From: Symbiodinium natans
Lineage: Eukaryota > Sar > Dinophyceae > Suessiales > Symbiodiniaceae
Assembly (NCBI GenBank): GCA_905221605.1
Contig: CAJNDS010002001.1
Location: 489,001 to 553,000 of the forward strand
DNA length: 64,000 bases
Direction of reading: 5' to 3'
In this document: piece by piece, positions 1 to 9,167 of the stretch
Layout: every line of letters begins with the position of its first letter
Numbering within the stretch: the stretch's first letter is position 1
Notes under the pieces: model-generated
Seen by the model: only the letters and a program-made list of their open reading frames with translations
What the model was told of the DNA's origin: nothing
Databases searched by the model: none
Program-made: the position numbers and the translations under genes

Positions 1-94
1 TCTGACACCCCTATAAATACCTATAGCTGTTTTCCTGATCACAAGCCCTAGATGCAGCCCCATACAGTCCATAAAGCACTAAATTAGGGCTCCC

Positions 95-118
95 CGCCCC
101 CCCCCCCCCTCCCCCCCA
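95..118. repeat. Poly-C tract
   Basis: Run of C with one T interruption. Similar C or G runs of 12-30 bases occur at 3293-3326, 6130-6156, 7746-7766, 11473-11494, 12601-12618, 13267-13280, 14491-14516, 36113-36128, 61778-61796 and 62706-62716. Confidence 0.9.
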
Positions 119-299
119 AAACAAAAGATAAACAAAGCCAGAAAAACACTCAGCATAGGGATTCCACAAACAGGGCTTCCCAGAATCCCCCTTATAGGGA
201 CCCCTTATACACCAATACTAGGATCCCCTAAACCCTGAACCCTGAACCCTGAACCCTAAACCCTAAATCGTAAACCCTAAACCCTAAACCCTAAACCCT

Positions 300-377
300 G
301 TTGACGTCGGCTTGTGGGGCCCTAGTCATTTGCTCATGCTGGAACCCCCTCTCTGCCTCTGCGGGGGGCGAAGACAT
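300..377 (-). CDS. Short exon, possible first exon of a gene leaving the window to the left
   Basis: On the minus strand an ATG at 377 opens a clean frame reading MSSPPAEAERGFQHEQM and on to the telomere-like array at 300. Codon third positions are GC-rich, as in the well-supported exons of this window. A TAG lies in frame just upstream of the ATG unless the exon starts at one of the AG dinucleotides beside it, so it may be an internal exon. No family recognised. Downstream exons were not found in the first 300 bases. Confidence 0.35.
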
Positions 378-1424
378 GGCTGGGTCCTGCGGCTAGCAGT
401 TTGGGGCTTTCAGGGTTTAGGGTTTAGGGTTTAGGGCTGTTAATTGGCAGCTCTCTAAACCCTGTGGAGCCTTATGTTCCCCAGTAAGCCCTCTGCAATT
501 ACATTCATTTTGGGTTTAGGGTAGGGTTTAGGGTTTAGGGACCCAAGAGTAACCCAGGAGCAAAAAAGGGTACGTACCCTTTTTGGCTTAAAGACGTTAA
601 ATAGACCCCCAAAAAGGGTAGTAAGGGCCTACTTTGGGTCCTAGCCCTAAACCTTAAACCCTAAACCTTAGACCCTCAATCCTAAACCCTAAACCCTAAA
701 CCCTAAACCTAATAAGGGCATACTCTAAAACACAGGAACCAGAGCCTACTCTGAGTCTTGCTATTCCTTCCTGGCGACCCCCGTGAGGGAAAATGCGAAA
801 ATGTTCACGGCGCCTACCCAGAAAAGGGATTTAGGGTTGAGGGTTTAGGTTTTAGGGTTTAGGGTATCCCGAAGCCCTGAGGCTAGCTTCATGATCCCTG
901 AAAAGGGGTCCCCCTTCTATACCCTATGCAAATTAAGGGCTCATACGTCAGAACCCTGTCAAGAGGGTAAGGGGGCCCTGAACCCCAAACCCTAAACGCG
1001 CCCGAACACCAAACCCTGCTGGCACCACAGGGGCCCGCAAATCCTGAACCCAGACCCTTACGGCCTCAATACCCACCAAAAGCCCAAGCGCCGCAAACCC
1101 TACAAAGCCCTAAACACTGAACCGCAAACCCTAAACCCTAAACCCTAAACACTAAACTAAACTCTGAACTCTCTAAACTCCCTTAAGGGCCATGGAATCT
1201 CGCAAGCCCCAAACCCTATAAAGCCTTTACCCGAAGCCGAAGCCCTCAACCAAAGCCCTGAACCTCCAAAACCCACACCCGAAACCTCCAAACCCCAAAC
1301 TCTGAACCCTAAACCCTATAAGCAAACAGTGAACCCCATAAACCCTAGCCTCTAAGACCCTAAACCTTGCCCCCTAAACCCTTAGCCCAAACCCTGACCC
1401 CGCCCTGTGGGCAATAAGCCCCAA
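378..1424. repeat. Gene-free stretch of degenerate telomere-like repeats
   Basis: Mostly CCCTAAA variants (CCCTGAA, CCTTAAA, CCCCAAA). It contains an inverted-repeat element of the GACCCAAGAGTA family at 543-644, ending in its inverse TTGGGTCC. I see no convincing coding frame. Confidence 0.7.
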
Positions 1425-1426
1425 AA

Positions 1427-1503
1427 CCAAAGCGGGAGCCTGCCGAAGCGGCTGAGGCTCTTCGTCCTGAGAGTGGCTGTGACTCTTTAACAGAGGTGCT
1501 GGC
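1427..1503 (-). CDS. Short exon candidate
   Basis: Minus frame reads PASPAPLLKSHSHSQDEE then PQPLRQAPAL without a stop, flanked on both sides by telomere-like arrays. It could belong upstream of the exon at 300-377. No domain recognised; the strand is chosen on codon bias only. Confidence 0.3.
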
Positions 1504-1714
1504 GAGGCAGGGAAATAACTATGCTAGGATTTAGGGTTTAGGGGGTTTAGGGTTTAGGGTTTAAGGGTGTTAGGGTGTAGGGTTTAGGGTTTAGGGCTTA
1601 GGGCTTAGGGTTTAGGGGTGTAGAGTTTGGGGTTTAAGGGTTTGGGCTCGAGGCTTCGTGGTTTTTTAGGAGGCCAGGGTGTCTCCTAGTTACCTTGGGC
1701 AGATCTCTAAGTTC

Positions 1715-2167
1715 GGGCCCTTCTGGCGTGCCCCAAGCAAGGATGGAGAGGGCTCCGTATCATTAAAGACAACCAGCTGCCCCCGGCTGCCCCACTGCAT
1801 GACAGACTGGCAGAGTGGGAGCCCTGGAACGCAAGGAGCTAGGCGGCTGACAGATTGCCTCCTCCACCCAGCCGCAGCTTGCCAGGAATACAACGGTTCA
1901 GCGTCAGGCGTTGGGTGATGGCCTGGATCCACCTCGAGGTGGATCCCGACGAACCATGCGCACTCAGGGCCAGTAAGCCGCGTCAGGACCCCGGCCATCG
2001 CGCGGGCCAAAGAGATGGCACGTCTTCTGTATCCCGGAGAGAAAATCACCGAAAATGTCTCGCGAGCCGTAGGAACCTGCGCTTTTCGCCACACAAACCG
2101 AGTCATCATCACGCAAGCATGGAGGGAAGATTGCCTTGAAATACCAAAGCACAAAAGGGACCATGAG
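1715..2167 (+). CDS. Three exon-like segments of one plus-strand gene, with a frame break
   Basis: Segment 1 (about 1715-1835) reads LRIIKDNQLPPAAPLHD then RLAEWEPWNAR. A 50-base GA...AG intron (about 1838-1887) would join it in frame to segment 2 (1888-1971: NTTVQRQALGDGLDPP). Segment 3 (1974-2167) reads ARAKEMARLLYPGEKI ... HTNRVIITQAW but is one frame off from segment 2, and no intron fits the few bases between. Either the gene is damaged or one boundary is misread. A GTAAGG sequence follows at 2167 and could be a donor. No family recognised. Confidence 0.4.
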
Positions 2168-3335
2168 TAAGGTTACCCCACACTTTTAAAGGCTCCAGGT
2201 ATAATAGGTAGGGTTGTAAGTATACCACAAGTTCGGGACTGCATGAATTCTCGCCTTGCTTTTGCCACAGCTTCAAGTCCTCAAAACCTATCCCTACACC
2301 CTTGAACCCTTAAACCCTACGCCCCTAAACCCTAAACCCTAAACCCGAAACCACAGATTCGCCTCATCTCTTTAACCCTACAATGCCTAAACCCTGCGAC
2401 CTTGAAGTCTTGGGCCCTATAGCCTCAAAGAAGCAGCAAACGTCCAGCCCAAACCCTTCAACTTGTCACCCGGATGCACCGTCAAATAGAGCAACACAGT
2501 ACAATAAGAACACGTCTCTTCAATCCAAACATTCCGAAACGCCAACATCCTCAACCAACAACCAAACTGTACAGGGCGAAGCGATTGTTCATCAGGATCC
2601 TCTAGGGGTAAACCCACTAAACACTAGACGGGCCCCAAAGCCTACTAAACCCCAAATCCAAAACCCAAAACCGTAAACCCCAGACCCTAAACCCTAAACC
2701 CCAAACCCTAAACCCCAAACCCTAACCCCTAAACCCTAAACCCGAAACCCTAAACCCCAAACCCTAAACCCTAAACCCTCAAGAGCAGCTCCGCCAACCT
2801 CCGTAGCCGCACCCCCGGCGCCTGTGCAACACCTTGACTTACTTGGAAGGGTTTAGGGTTTAGGGTTTAGGGTTTAGGGTTTAGGGTTTAGGGTTTAGGG
2901 TTTAGGGTTTAGGGTTTAGGGACTTGTTAACCGATTAGAACTGTACTTGTTTAGGGTTTAGGGTTTAGGGTTTAGGGTTTAGGGTATAGGGTATAGGGTT
3001 TAGGGTTTAGGGTTCAGGGTTAGGGGTTCAGGGTTTGGGGTTTAGGGGAGTATGAAGGGTTGAGGGTTCAGGTTTTAACAACTGTACTTATAGACATACT
3101 AGGGCACATGAGGGGCTTACAAGTGCATGGTGTATAAGTATACGGTTAAAAATGGTGTTTAAGTACCATGAACCTCCAAGTAAGGCTTCGAAAGCAACTC
3201 CATGTCGATAACTCTAGGTCGCGTCTAGGGTTTAGGGTTTAGGGTTTAGGGTTTAGCGTTTGGGATTTGAGGGTTTAGGGTAGAACGAGGCCTCCCCCCC
3301 CCCCCCCCCCCCCCCCCCGCCCCCCCATCCCGTTA
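2168..3335. repeat. Telomere-like arrays, one hairpin element and few exon traces
   Basis: A proline/serine/threonine-rich open frame at 2383-2676 has no bias I trust. A short plus frame at 2786-2842 (AAPPTSVAAPPAPVQHL) may be an exon. 3075-3187 carries one end of the CTTGGAGGTTCATG hairpin family. The rest is TTTAGGG/CCCTAAA. Confidence 0.55.
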
Positions 3336-3477
3336 CAAGTAGAGCAGTAGAGAGCAAAAGTTGGAAGCCAGGTGTCGTATATCCTGCCCAGGCTTCTTGG
3401 GTTTAGGGTTTAGGGCTTAGGGTTTAGGGTTTAGGGGGGTTTGGGGTTCTAGGGTTTGGTCGTAGCGCCTTAGGTTA

Positions 3478-3710
3478 AGATCTGTGGGCTTTTCCAGCGG
3501 CCTCTTCGTGCTTCAGTGCCACCAGCAACAAGACCAAAAAGACCCACCCGAACGCAAGAAGCGTTGTGCTTCCCGCGGCCGGGTGCGCTTGAGCCCAACT
3601 TTCAGAGCACAGTTGAGTGCACGTTCGTTGGCGACGCGCCCGCTCGCTCAGGTCAAATGCCTGATCAAGCGACATTGCGCCGTGTCTTGAAAACTCATGG
3701 ACTTAACTAA
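3478..3710 (+). CDS. C-terminal exon of an unidentified protein
   Basis: Plus frame reads RPLRASVPPATRPKRP, then LEPNFQSTVECTFVGD and DQATLRRVLKTHGLN, ending at TAA 3708-3710. GC-rich third codon positions and a long open frame that stops next to the downstream repeat support a terminal exon. It converges on the WWE gene (minus), whose stop is 80 bases away. No domain recognised; the 5' border is taken as the last AG before 3480. Confidence 0.5.
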
Positions 3711-3790
3711 GAGTGATCTGACAGGTAGCTTAAACCCTAAACCCTAAACCCTAAACCCTAAACCCTAAACCCTCAACCCTAAACCCTTTC

Positions 3791-5950
3791 TCAGGCTTTC
3801 GACTTCAGTGGCCGCATGAAGCGAGGAACGTTGCCGCCCCCTGTGGTTGTCGGAGCTTTCCTTGGCTGCTCTTAGCCGGGTAGCTATAAATTCAATTTTT
3901 AGCTGCCTTCTTAAGAAACCCAATAAACCCCAAAAAGGCCAAAGATGTAAAGCTACAGTAAAGCACCACAAAGTTTCGTGGCGGCTGGTGCGGTGGTTGC
4001 CTTGTGCGCAGCCTCGGACACTTGTGGTCTTGCAGCTGCTGCTGGCTTGGATGTGCGGAGAGCAAACCTGGGCTGCCCAGTTACCTATAGGCTCAAAAAA
4101 GGGGTGCCCCCTTTTTTTTTGCTTAAAAGGGGTTTTATAAGGGAACCCAAACCCCCCCCAAAAAGGGAATAAGGGTACTATACTGGGCATCCTCGAAACT
4201 TCTGCGCGCTCTTCACGGGTGCGCCCGTGGAGTCAGGGGCTGCAGGATATCCGGCCGTGCGCCTGACCGCCCGGTTCGATTGCGCGGCCATAGCCTTACT
4301 TCTCCAAAAACCAAGGGAAAAAAAAGGTCAAACTTCAATATTGCTACTAAAAAAAGCTAAACTGGTATATTCCTACTGAATAAGCAAACCCAAAAAAGTT
4401 TGAAGTTCAACTACAAATAAATAAGGACACCCAAAAAGTTTGAAGTTCAACTGAAAACAAATAAGGAAACCCAGAAAAAGTTTAAAGTTCAACTAAAAAA
4501 ATAAGGAAACCCAAAAAAGCTTAAAGTTCAACCAAAAACAAATAAGGAAACCCAAAAACTTGAAAGTTCAACTAAAAGCGAAGTAAGTAGCTGCAGATGC
4601 TGCCGGGGCCTGAGCGATCTCGGCTGCGCCGGCCTTCGCGGGCCGGCGCCGGATGCCTGTGCCCTCCCAAGCCTTAGAGTTGCTGAGCTCAGAAGAAGCC
4701 CCCAAAAAATGTGCACACTTTTTAGTTTGTTTAGCCCCGAAAAAAGTGCACAACTTTAGTTTCTTAGCCCCCCTAAAAAAGTGTGCAAATTTTAGTTTTG
4801 TATAGAGATTTTTGTATCCCCTTAAAAAGTGTATAAAGTGTACTCACTCAGCTACTAGGAAGCAGGAACGGCCTCTCCCTTGCGCAGGCGCTGGATCCGT
4901 CGCACCTTGCCGCTGGTAAGGTTAGTCTGAGTGCCGTGGCTCTCATCCTCGAAGTGGACCTCGAAGTCATACCTGCCAAGGGGTTTAGGGTTTAGGGTTT
5001 AGGGTTTAGGGTTTGGGTACTTAGGACCCTTTGGGCCTGCCAAGGGTATAGCGCAAAGGCTCATCCGTGTTGCCATCAAAGGGTGCATTCCCTGGCATCC
5101 ATGGACTCCAGCCCTTCTCCAGCTCAATCAACCACTGGAACTCTCCTTCGTAGGATTGGGTGCCGCTCGTTGCGAGGTAGCAGCAAGTGGGCAGGTTGCT
5201 GTCGACCTTGGTGGTCTGCATAGGCTTGTCCTCCGAGATCAGAGCCTGTGTCTGAGACTGGGGTGGTGGGGCGTCTTCGTCGGAAGGTGGCGCCTGGCCC
5301 TTGGCCACGAAGCACAAGGGCCGGGACTTGCCCGTTGAAAGATTGGTGGAGGTGCCTTCGGCCTCATTCTGAAACTCGACCTGGGGGGTGTCCGAAATTA
5401 GGGTACTTCATTGGGGTCCTTCTGATAAGGGAGTCCTACTAGTTGGGGTCCCTATATGTCTGTTTTTGGGGTCCCTAAAAACCCCTAAACCCTAAACCCT
5501 AAACCCTAAACCCTAAACCCTAAACCCTAAACCCTAAACCCTAAACCCTAAACCCTAAACCCTAAACCCCAAACCCTTTCTTTCGTGCACCACCACCTGG
5601 AACTCCGTCTTGCCGAACATGTAGCGGAACGTCTCCGGGGCTCCACGGAAGGGCTGCTCTCCCACGATCCAGGTACTCCAGCCGCGCTCCAGCCTTAATT
5701 AAGGACAAAACTAAGGGTGGAGGGTTGGGGTTTAGGGTTTATAATAGGGTTTATGGCACATATGCTTTAATAGGGGATATAGCAGTATAGGGTTTATGGT
5801 ACAGAAACTAGGGATTATAGTCGTAGAGGGTTTATGGTACATGTACCTTAATGGGATTTATCGTAGGTATGGCGTAATATGACCCCAATTTTGGGGTCCC
5901 CTTTGGCCCCCAAGGAGCTTGATGAGCCACTCGCCCTCCACGACAGCCAT
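3791..5950 (-). CDS. Tandem WWE-domain protein, 305 aa, eight exons
   Basis: Exons on the minus strand: 5950-5919, 5693-5597, 5380-5037, 4972-4864, 4672-4592, 4294-4200, 4067-3978, 3860-3791. They sum to 918 nt, an exact 305-codon frame plus TGA. An in-frame TGA lies upstream of the ATG. The protein has two WWE domains. The first is near residues 5-65: EGEWLIKLERGWSTW, RYMFGK, STNLSTGKSRPL. The second is near residues 108-165: FQWLIELEKGWSPWM, then TQTNLTSGKVRRIQRL, the typical Q-x-N-x-x-T/S-G-x-x-R-x-I signature. An Ala/Pro/Thr-rich basic tail ends NVPRFMRPLKSKA. WWE domains bind poly-ADP-ribose or act in ubiquitin ligases in other eukaryotes; no RING or PARP domain is seen here. All seven introns look like inserted elements (donors GC, GT, GC, GC, GC, GT, GA). 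The intron 3 border is the least certain. Confidence 0.85.
3861..3973 (+). mobile_element. Introner B copy 1 (intron 7 of the WWE gene)
   Basis: 113 bp, starting CTTGGCTGCTCTTAGC and ending CACCACAAAG, with TTTC duplicated at 3857-3860 and 3974-3977. On the gene strand the intron is GAAA...CCAAG (GA-AG), and its removal keeps the frame. Near-identical copies lie at 12942-13052 and 38981-39093. Confidence 0.9.
4068..4195 (-). mobile_element. Introner A2 copy 1 (intron 6 of the WWE gene)
   Basis: 128 bp with inverted ends CTGGGCTGCCCAGT / ACTGGGCATCCTCG and AAAC duplicated at 4064-4067 and 4196-4199. On the gene strand it is a GT-AG intron (GTTT is the duplication). It shares its body (TTATAAGGGAACC, AAAAAGGGAATAAGGGTA) with the copy inside the copia element at 33174-33258. 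Confidence 0.88.
4295..4587 (-). mobile_element. Introner with internal tandem repeat (intron 5 of the WWE gene)
   Basis: Ends CTTACTTCTCC / GCGAAGTAAG; TAGC duplicated at 4291-4294 and 4588-4591; GC-AG on the gene strand. The body holds about five imperfect ~42-bp units around the word AAGTTTGAAGTTCAACT (4385-4580). The same word occurs once in the related 124-bp introner at 40671-40794, so the unit expanded inside this copy. Confidence 0.85.
4673..4859 (-). mobile_element. Introner with ~40-bp tandem repeat (intron 4 of the WWE gene)
   Basis: Ends CTTAGAGTTGCTGAG / CTCAGCTACTAGG; AAGC duplicated at 4669-4672 and 4860-4863; GC-AG on the gene strand. The body has 3-4 units containing GTGCACACTTTTTAGTTT. 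If unspliced, a TAG would end the protein right after the second WWE domain, so intron retention would give a 196-aa form. Confidence 0.8.
4973..5036 (-). repeat. 64-bp telomere-repeat intron (intron 3 of the WWE gene)
   Basis: Nearly the whole intron is a TTTAGGG array, bounded by a direct repeat CCTTGGCAGG at both exon borders. The exact cut is ambiguous inside that repeat; a GC-AG cut keeps the frame and continues the second WWE domain. Confidence 0.65.
5381..5592 (-). repeat. Telomere-array intron (intron 2 of the WWE gene)
   Basis: GT-AG on the gene strand, with degenerate duplication GTGG/GTCG. The core is about 15 CCCTAAA units (5484-5570). It splits the first WWE domain between FRYMFGKTEFQ and VEFQNEAEG, where the second WWE domain runs on uninterrupted. 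Confidence 0.8.
5694..5914 (-). mobile_element. Introner G-type (intron 1 of the WWE gene)
   Basis: Right end TTTGGCCCCCAAG matches the ends of the introns at 57781, 60061 and 61273. Duplication GCTC/GCTG, GC-AG on the gene strand. The body holds about three ~50-bp units around GGGTTTATGGTACATAT. Confidence 0.78.
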
Positions 5951-6085
5951 GGCAGCACTTAGTCTTCAAGAAGAACTCGGTACTTGGAGGCTCTTCCCCC
6001 GAGACTCTGCGAGTCCTCTGCGCCACAGCTTGTTGAGCCTGTGTGATGCCTCAAGCAAACGTCGGTTTCTCAAGGATCAGGGGTT
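5951..6085 (-). other. Probable 5' untranslated region of the WWE gene
   Basis: Single-copy sequence directly upstream of the ATG at 5950, with stops in all three frames and bounded by a TTTAGGG array at 6083. Dinoflagellate mRNAs receive a trans-spliced leader; several AG dinucleotides here could be acceptors, but none can be chosen. Confidence 0.4.
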
Positions 6086-6172
6086 TAGGGTTTAGGGTTT
6101 AGGGTTTACCGTTTAGGGTTTAGGGCTCCGGGGGGGGGGGGGGGGGGGGGGGGGGGCGCATCCTGCCTACAG

Positions 6173-6223
6173 ATGGCCGCTCAAGACGACCGTGGTGAGT
6201 TAGACAGCAACTGGGTTTTCGAA
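6173..6223 (+). CDS. Possible first exon of a plus-strand gene
   Basis: CAG precedes an ATG at 6173 that reads MAAQDDRGELDSNWVFE, then a GTAAGG donor at 6224. The following segment (6224-6336) has inverted ends GGGTACCTTTTGGGGGTC and GACCCC...GGTACCC and GTAA/GTAG at its borders, so it looks like a GT-AG introner. After it the frame meets a TGA within ten codons unless another intron follows at GTGAGG. Divergent from the WWE gene. No family recognised. Confidence 0.45.
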
Positions 6224-6379
6224 GTAAGGGTACCTTTTGGGGGTCTCTATTATGATGAAACCCTACTATCTGGGGGACTACCCTGATTTTCGTAAACCAC
6301 AATAAGGACCCCAATGCAGGTACCCATGGCAGGTAGCGGGTGAGGGAATGCCATGATATGATATATTGCTCTTGGCGGC

Positions 6380-6760
6380 ACACCCGGCACCCTAAACTGT
6401 CAACCCGAAACCCTAAACCCTGCACCCCACACTTTTCAACCCGACGCCCTAAACCCTACACCCTAAACCCCAAACCTTTAAACCCTAAACCCTCCACCCT
6501 AGCCTTAAACTTTTAAACCCAAAAAACCCAAACCGTTACACCGTAGCCCTAAACCCCCCCAAAACCCCCTAAAACCCTCCAAACCCCCTAACCCCCTAAA
6601 CCCCCTAAACCCCTTAAAACCCCCTAAAAACCCCTTAAACCCCCTAAACCCCCTGAAACCTCCTAAAACCCCCTAAACCCCTGAAACACCCTAAAACCCT
6701 TAAACCCCCTAAAACCCCCTAAAAGCACCCTAAACCCCCTAAACCCCCATAAGCTTTAAC
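6380..6760. repeat. Degenerate CCCTAAA and CCCCTAAA tract
   Basis: About 380 bases of variants dominated by CCCCCTAAAC. No open coding frame outside the repeat peptide. Confidence 0.85.
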
Positions 6761-6765
6761 TCGAG

Positions 6766-6840
6766 TTGGCATGCTCAGCTCCCGGCGTCCCCGTGGTGGT
6801 GGATCCTCCCGGAGCTCATTTTCTGCGATCTGTGCTCACC
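6766..6840 (+). CDS. Short exon candidate
   Basis: Plus frame LACSAPGVPVVVDPPGA then HFLRSVLT, open, flanked by repeats on both sides. It may belong to the gene starting at 6173. No domain recognised. Confidence 0.4.
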
Positions 6841-7130
6841 CTAAACCCTAAATCCTAAACCCTAAACCCTAAACCTTGAACCCTAAACCCACAATGCTTC
6901 GGTTTAGCGTTTAGGGTTTATAGGCTTTGATTTGAAGTCAGGAGTCGCTACCTCAAGAACCGCGAACCTACTAATGCTTTCTTGTAGGCTCTCCTGCAAA
7001 AAAGGAAACTTATGGCAGGATCAGATTTAGGGTTTAGGGTTTAGGGTTTAGGGTTTAGGGTTTAGGGTTTAGGGTTTAGGGTTTAGGGTTTAGGGTTTAG
7101 GGTTTAGGGTTTAGGGTTTAGGGTTTAGGG

Positions 7131-7219
7131 CAGGAACTCAGGCTCATGACTCCGGAGGTTAAGGATTGCCCGCAACCGATCAATGACTTGGTAGGGCACA
7201 GCAACCAGATCATGACAAG
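7131..7219 (+). CDS. Short exon candidate
   Basis: Plus frame QELRLMTPEVKDCPQPIN then DLVGHSNQIMTR. A direct repeat CAGGA occurs at 7017 and 7131 on either side of a 15-unit TTTAGGG array, as expected of an inserted intron; the sequence left of it (GCTCTCCTGC..., 6990-7016) would be the preceding exon. The opposite strand is also open but reads less like protein. Confidence 0.42.
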
Positions 7220-7341
7220 GGTTTAGGGGTTTTAGGGTTTAGGGTTTAGGGTTTGGGGTTTGGGGTTTGGGGTTTGAGGTTTGGGGTTTGGGGTTTGGGG
7301 TTTAGGTGTTTCTTGGGTTTTTTGGGTTGGTTGTATGTACT

Positions 7342-7425
7342 AGACCCAAGAGTAACCTAGGAATAAGAAGGTTCAGGGAACTTACACCCCCCAAACAAAG
7401 AGTGAGCGCCGACCCTGGGTCCTGT
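7342..7425. mobile_element. Inverted-repeat element, GACCCAAGAGTA family
   Basis: Starts GACCCAAGAGTAACCTAGGA and ends CGACCCTGGGTCCTG. Relatives at 543-644, 24623-24830, 40430-40516, 48469-48575 and 56843-56972. The copy at 40430 is an intron of the first ankyrin gene. Confidence 0.7.
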
Positions 7426-7440
7426 TAGCCCTCAACCCTA

Positions 7441-7594
7441 CTTGGAGGTTCATGGTACTTATTAACCAATTTCACTGTACTTATAACTGTACTTGTAACT
7501 GTACTTCTACCCAGATTAGGGCACTTAAGGGGCTCATTAGTACAGTTATAAGTGCAGTTATGATTGGCGAAAAAGGAACCATGAACCTCCAAGT
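7441..7594. mobile_element. Hairpin element E copy 1
   Basis: Terminal inverted repeat ACTTGGAGGTTCATGGTACT / ACCATGAACCTCCAAGT, with internal copies of CTGTACTTATAA on one arm and its inverse on the other, so the whole 154 bp can fold back. Second full copy at 8103-8255; single ends at 3165-3187 and 14020-14035. Confidence 0.85.
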
Positions 7595-7927
7595 ACCCCC
7601 TAAACAACGGAAGAAAGGCCTACCTCTGGGTCCGAGTAGCCCTAAACCCGAAAAAAAAGGAACCTAAACCCCTCAAAAAAAGGGAACTTCCCAGCAGAAC
7701 TCCAAAAGGGCAAGTCCTTAAAGCTATTTACAAGGGAACCTTCAGCCCCCCCCCCCCCCCCCCCCTCCCCAAGAAAGGGAAAGAGGGCACTACTGGGCAT
7801 CCTATCGTTCTAGTAGAACTCCAAAAGGGGCCAAGGACTGGGTCCCCCTTCCCCCCCCACCCCCCTTAGTACCCAACCCCCCCTTACCCTAAACCCTAAA
7901 CCCTAAACCCTAAACCCTAAACCCTAA
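7595..7927. repeat. Non-coding: A/C-rich spacer with a CCCTAAA array
   Basis: Contains a poly-C run (7746-7766), a GGGAAAGAGGGCACTACTGG segment that resembles the right end of introner A2 (7777-7803), and a CCCTAAA array at 7884-7937. No coding frame. Confidence 0.6.
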
Positions 7928-7929
7928 AC

Positions 7930-8030
7930 CCTAAACCGTGGGTCCCCCAAAATCCGGTCCGGCTCGGCCGGCACAGGGGCAGCGCCGATGCACCTTGCTC
8001 GACTGCGGGCTTGGGGCAGGGGGCGTACAA
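7930..8030. CDS. Exon-like island, strand uncertain
   Basis: GC-rich single-copy block open on both strands (plus: KSGPARPAQGQRRCTLL; minus: VRPLPQARSRARCIGAA). It lies between arrays like the proven exons. The neighbouring AAA+ gene is on the minus strand and would run this way, but nothing decides it. Confidence 0.3.
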
Positions 8031-8102
8031 GGTTTAGGTTTTAGGTTTAGGGTTTAGGGTTTAGGGTTTAGGGTTAGGCCTTGGGGCTTAGGGCTTATTG
8101 GG

Positions 8103-8255
8103 TTACTTGGAGGTTCATGGTACTCATTAACCAACCACAACTGTACTTAGAGCTGTACTTATAAGCCCCTTAAGTGCCCCAATATGGTCATAAGTACAGT
8201 TATAAGTACAGCTATAATTGGACAATAAGTATTTAATAAGAAACATGAACCTCCA
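8103..8255. mobile_element. Hairpin element E copy 2
   Basis: Same ACTTGGAGGTTCATGG terminal inverted repeat and internal CTGTACTTATAA arms as 7441-7594. It sits inside a TTTAGGG array that continues on both sides. Confidence 0.85.
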
Positions 8256-8459
8256 AGTAAGGGTTTATAGGGTTTAGGGTTTAGGGCTTAGGGCTTAGGG
8301 ATTAGGATTTCAGGGCTTGGGGCTGAGGGCTTAGCTTAGGGCTTAGGGCTTGGGGTTTAGAGTTTAGGCGCCGAGTTGCTTAGATTGCATATTTGAAAAA
8401 GTTCTTCTTTCTGTTCCCACCAGGAGATCTAGCTTTTACATGACTATCTTTATTGTTAT

Positions 8460-8640
8460 GACTTGACCGTACACCCTGAACCCTGAACCCTGGACCCTGG
8501 ACCCTGAACCCTGAACCCTGAACCCTGAACCCTAAACCCTAAACCCTGAACCCTGAACCCTAAACCCTAAACCCTAAACCCTAAACCCTAAACCCAAACC
8601 CTAAACCCTGAACCCTGAACCCGAAACCCTAAACCCTCAA
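8460..8640. repeat. Homogenised CCCTGAA variant array
   Basis: CCCTGAA units dominate and alternate with CCCTAAA blocks. Similar homogeneous variant blocks: TTCAGGG at 15250-15320, TTAGGGG at 12054-12120, CCCCTAAA at 16520-16655, TTTAGGGG at 63325-63372. Confidence 0.85.
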
Positions 8641-8807
8641 CCCTAAGGGCTTAGGGTTGGAGTCGAGGGTCTAAACATCAAAGCTTCAACTCTGAAGCCC
8701 TGAAGCCCTCAGCCCTGCACATGCAAAAGGGTTTAGGGTTTAGGGCTTCGCCCTAAACCCTAAACCCTAAACCCTAAACCCTAAACCCTAAACCCTAAAC
8801 CCCCCAA

Positions 8808-8935
8808 ATTGGGCTCCAGGCTGCCGAAAGGAGCGGGTGGCGCACGGGGCGAAGCCGGCCGCACGAAGCTGTGGGTCAAAAAAAGGCTACGGCCACCTAC
8901 AGAAGCCCGGAAGCCTTTTGAACCCTTTTTAGGGT
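8808..8935. CDS. Exon-like island, strand uncertain
   Basis: Open on both strands. Plus reads GSRLPKGAGGARGEAGR then TKLWVKKRLRPPTEAR; minus reads THSFVRPASPRAPPAPF. It is flanked by CCCTAAA on the left and TTTAGGG on the right. The plus reading is longer without a stop. Confidence 0.35.
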
Positions 8936-9167
8936 TCAGGGTTTAGGGTTTAGGATTTAGGTTTCCCTGAACCCCCGGAAGCCCTAACCCCTGCCCTAAA
9001 TCCTAAACCCTTACTAAACCCCCACAGACCCTAAACCCCAAACATGAAACCCTACTGCCCGAAACTGTATGGCTCTACGACTTCGGGTCGAAGTCTTTGC
9101 AGGGTTTAGGGTTTAGGGTTTAGGGTTTAGGGTTTAGGGTTTCCTCCACGCTAACTGGATAGCCCCC

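Noticed and set aside
2383-2676. 97-aa Ser/Thr/Pro-rich plus frame
   Set aside because: No codon bias, ends in the repeat peptide NPKP, and the other strand is also open.
4528-4753. Short minus frames starting MHIFWG / MCTFFG
   Set aside because: They start inside an introner; the true frame through 4672-4592 is fixed by the WWE gene.
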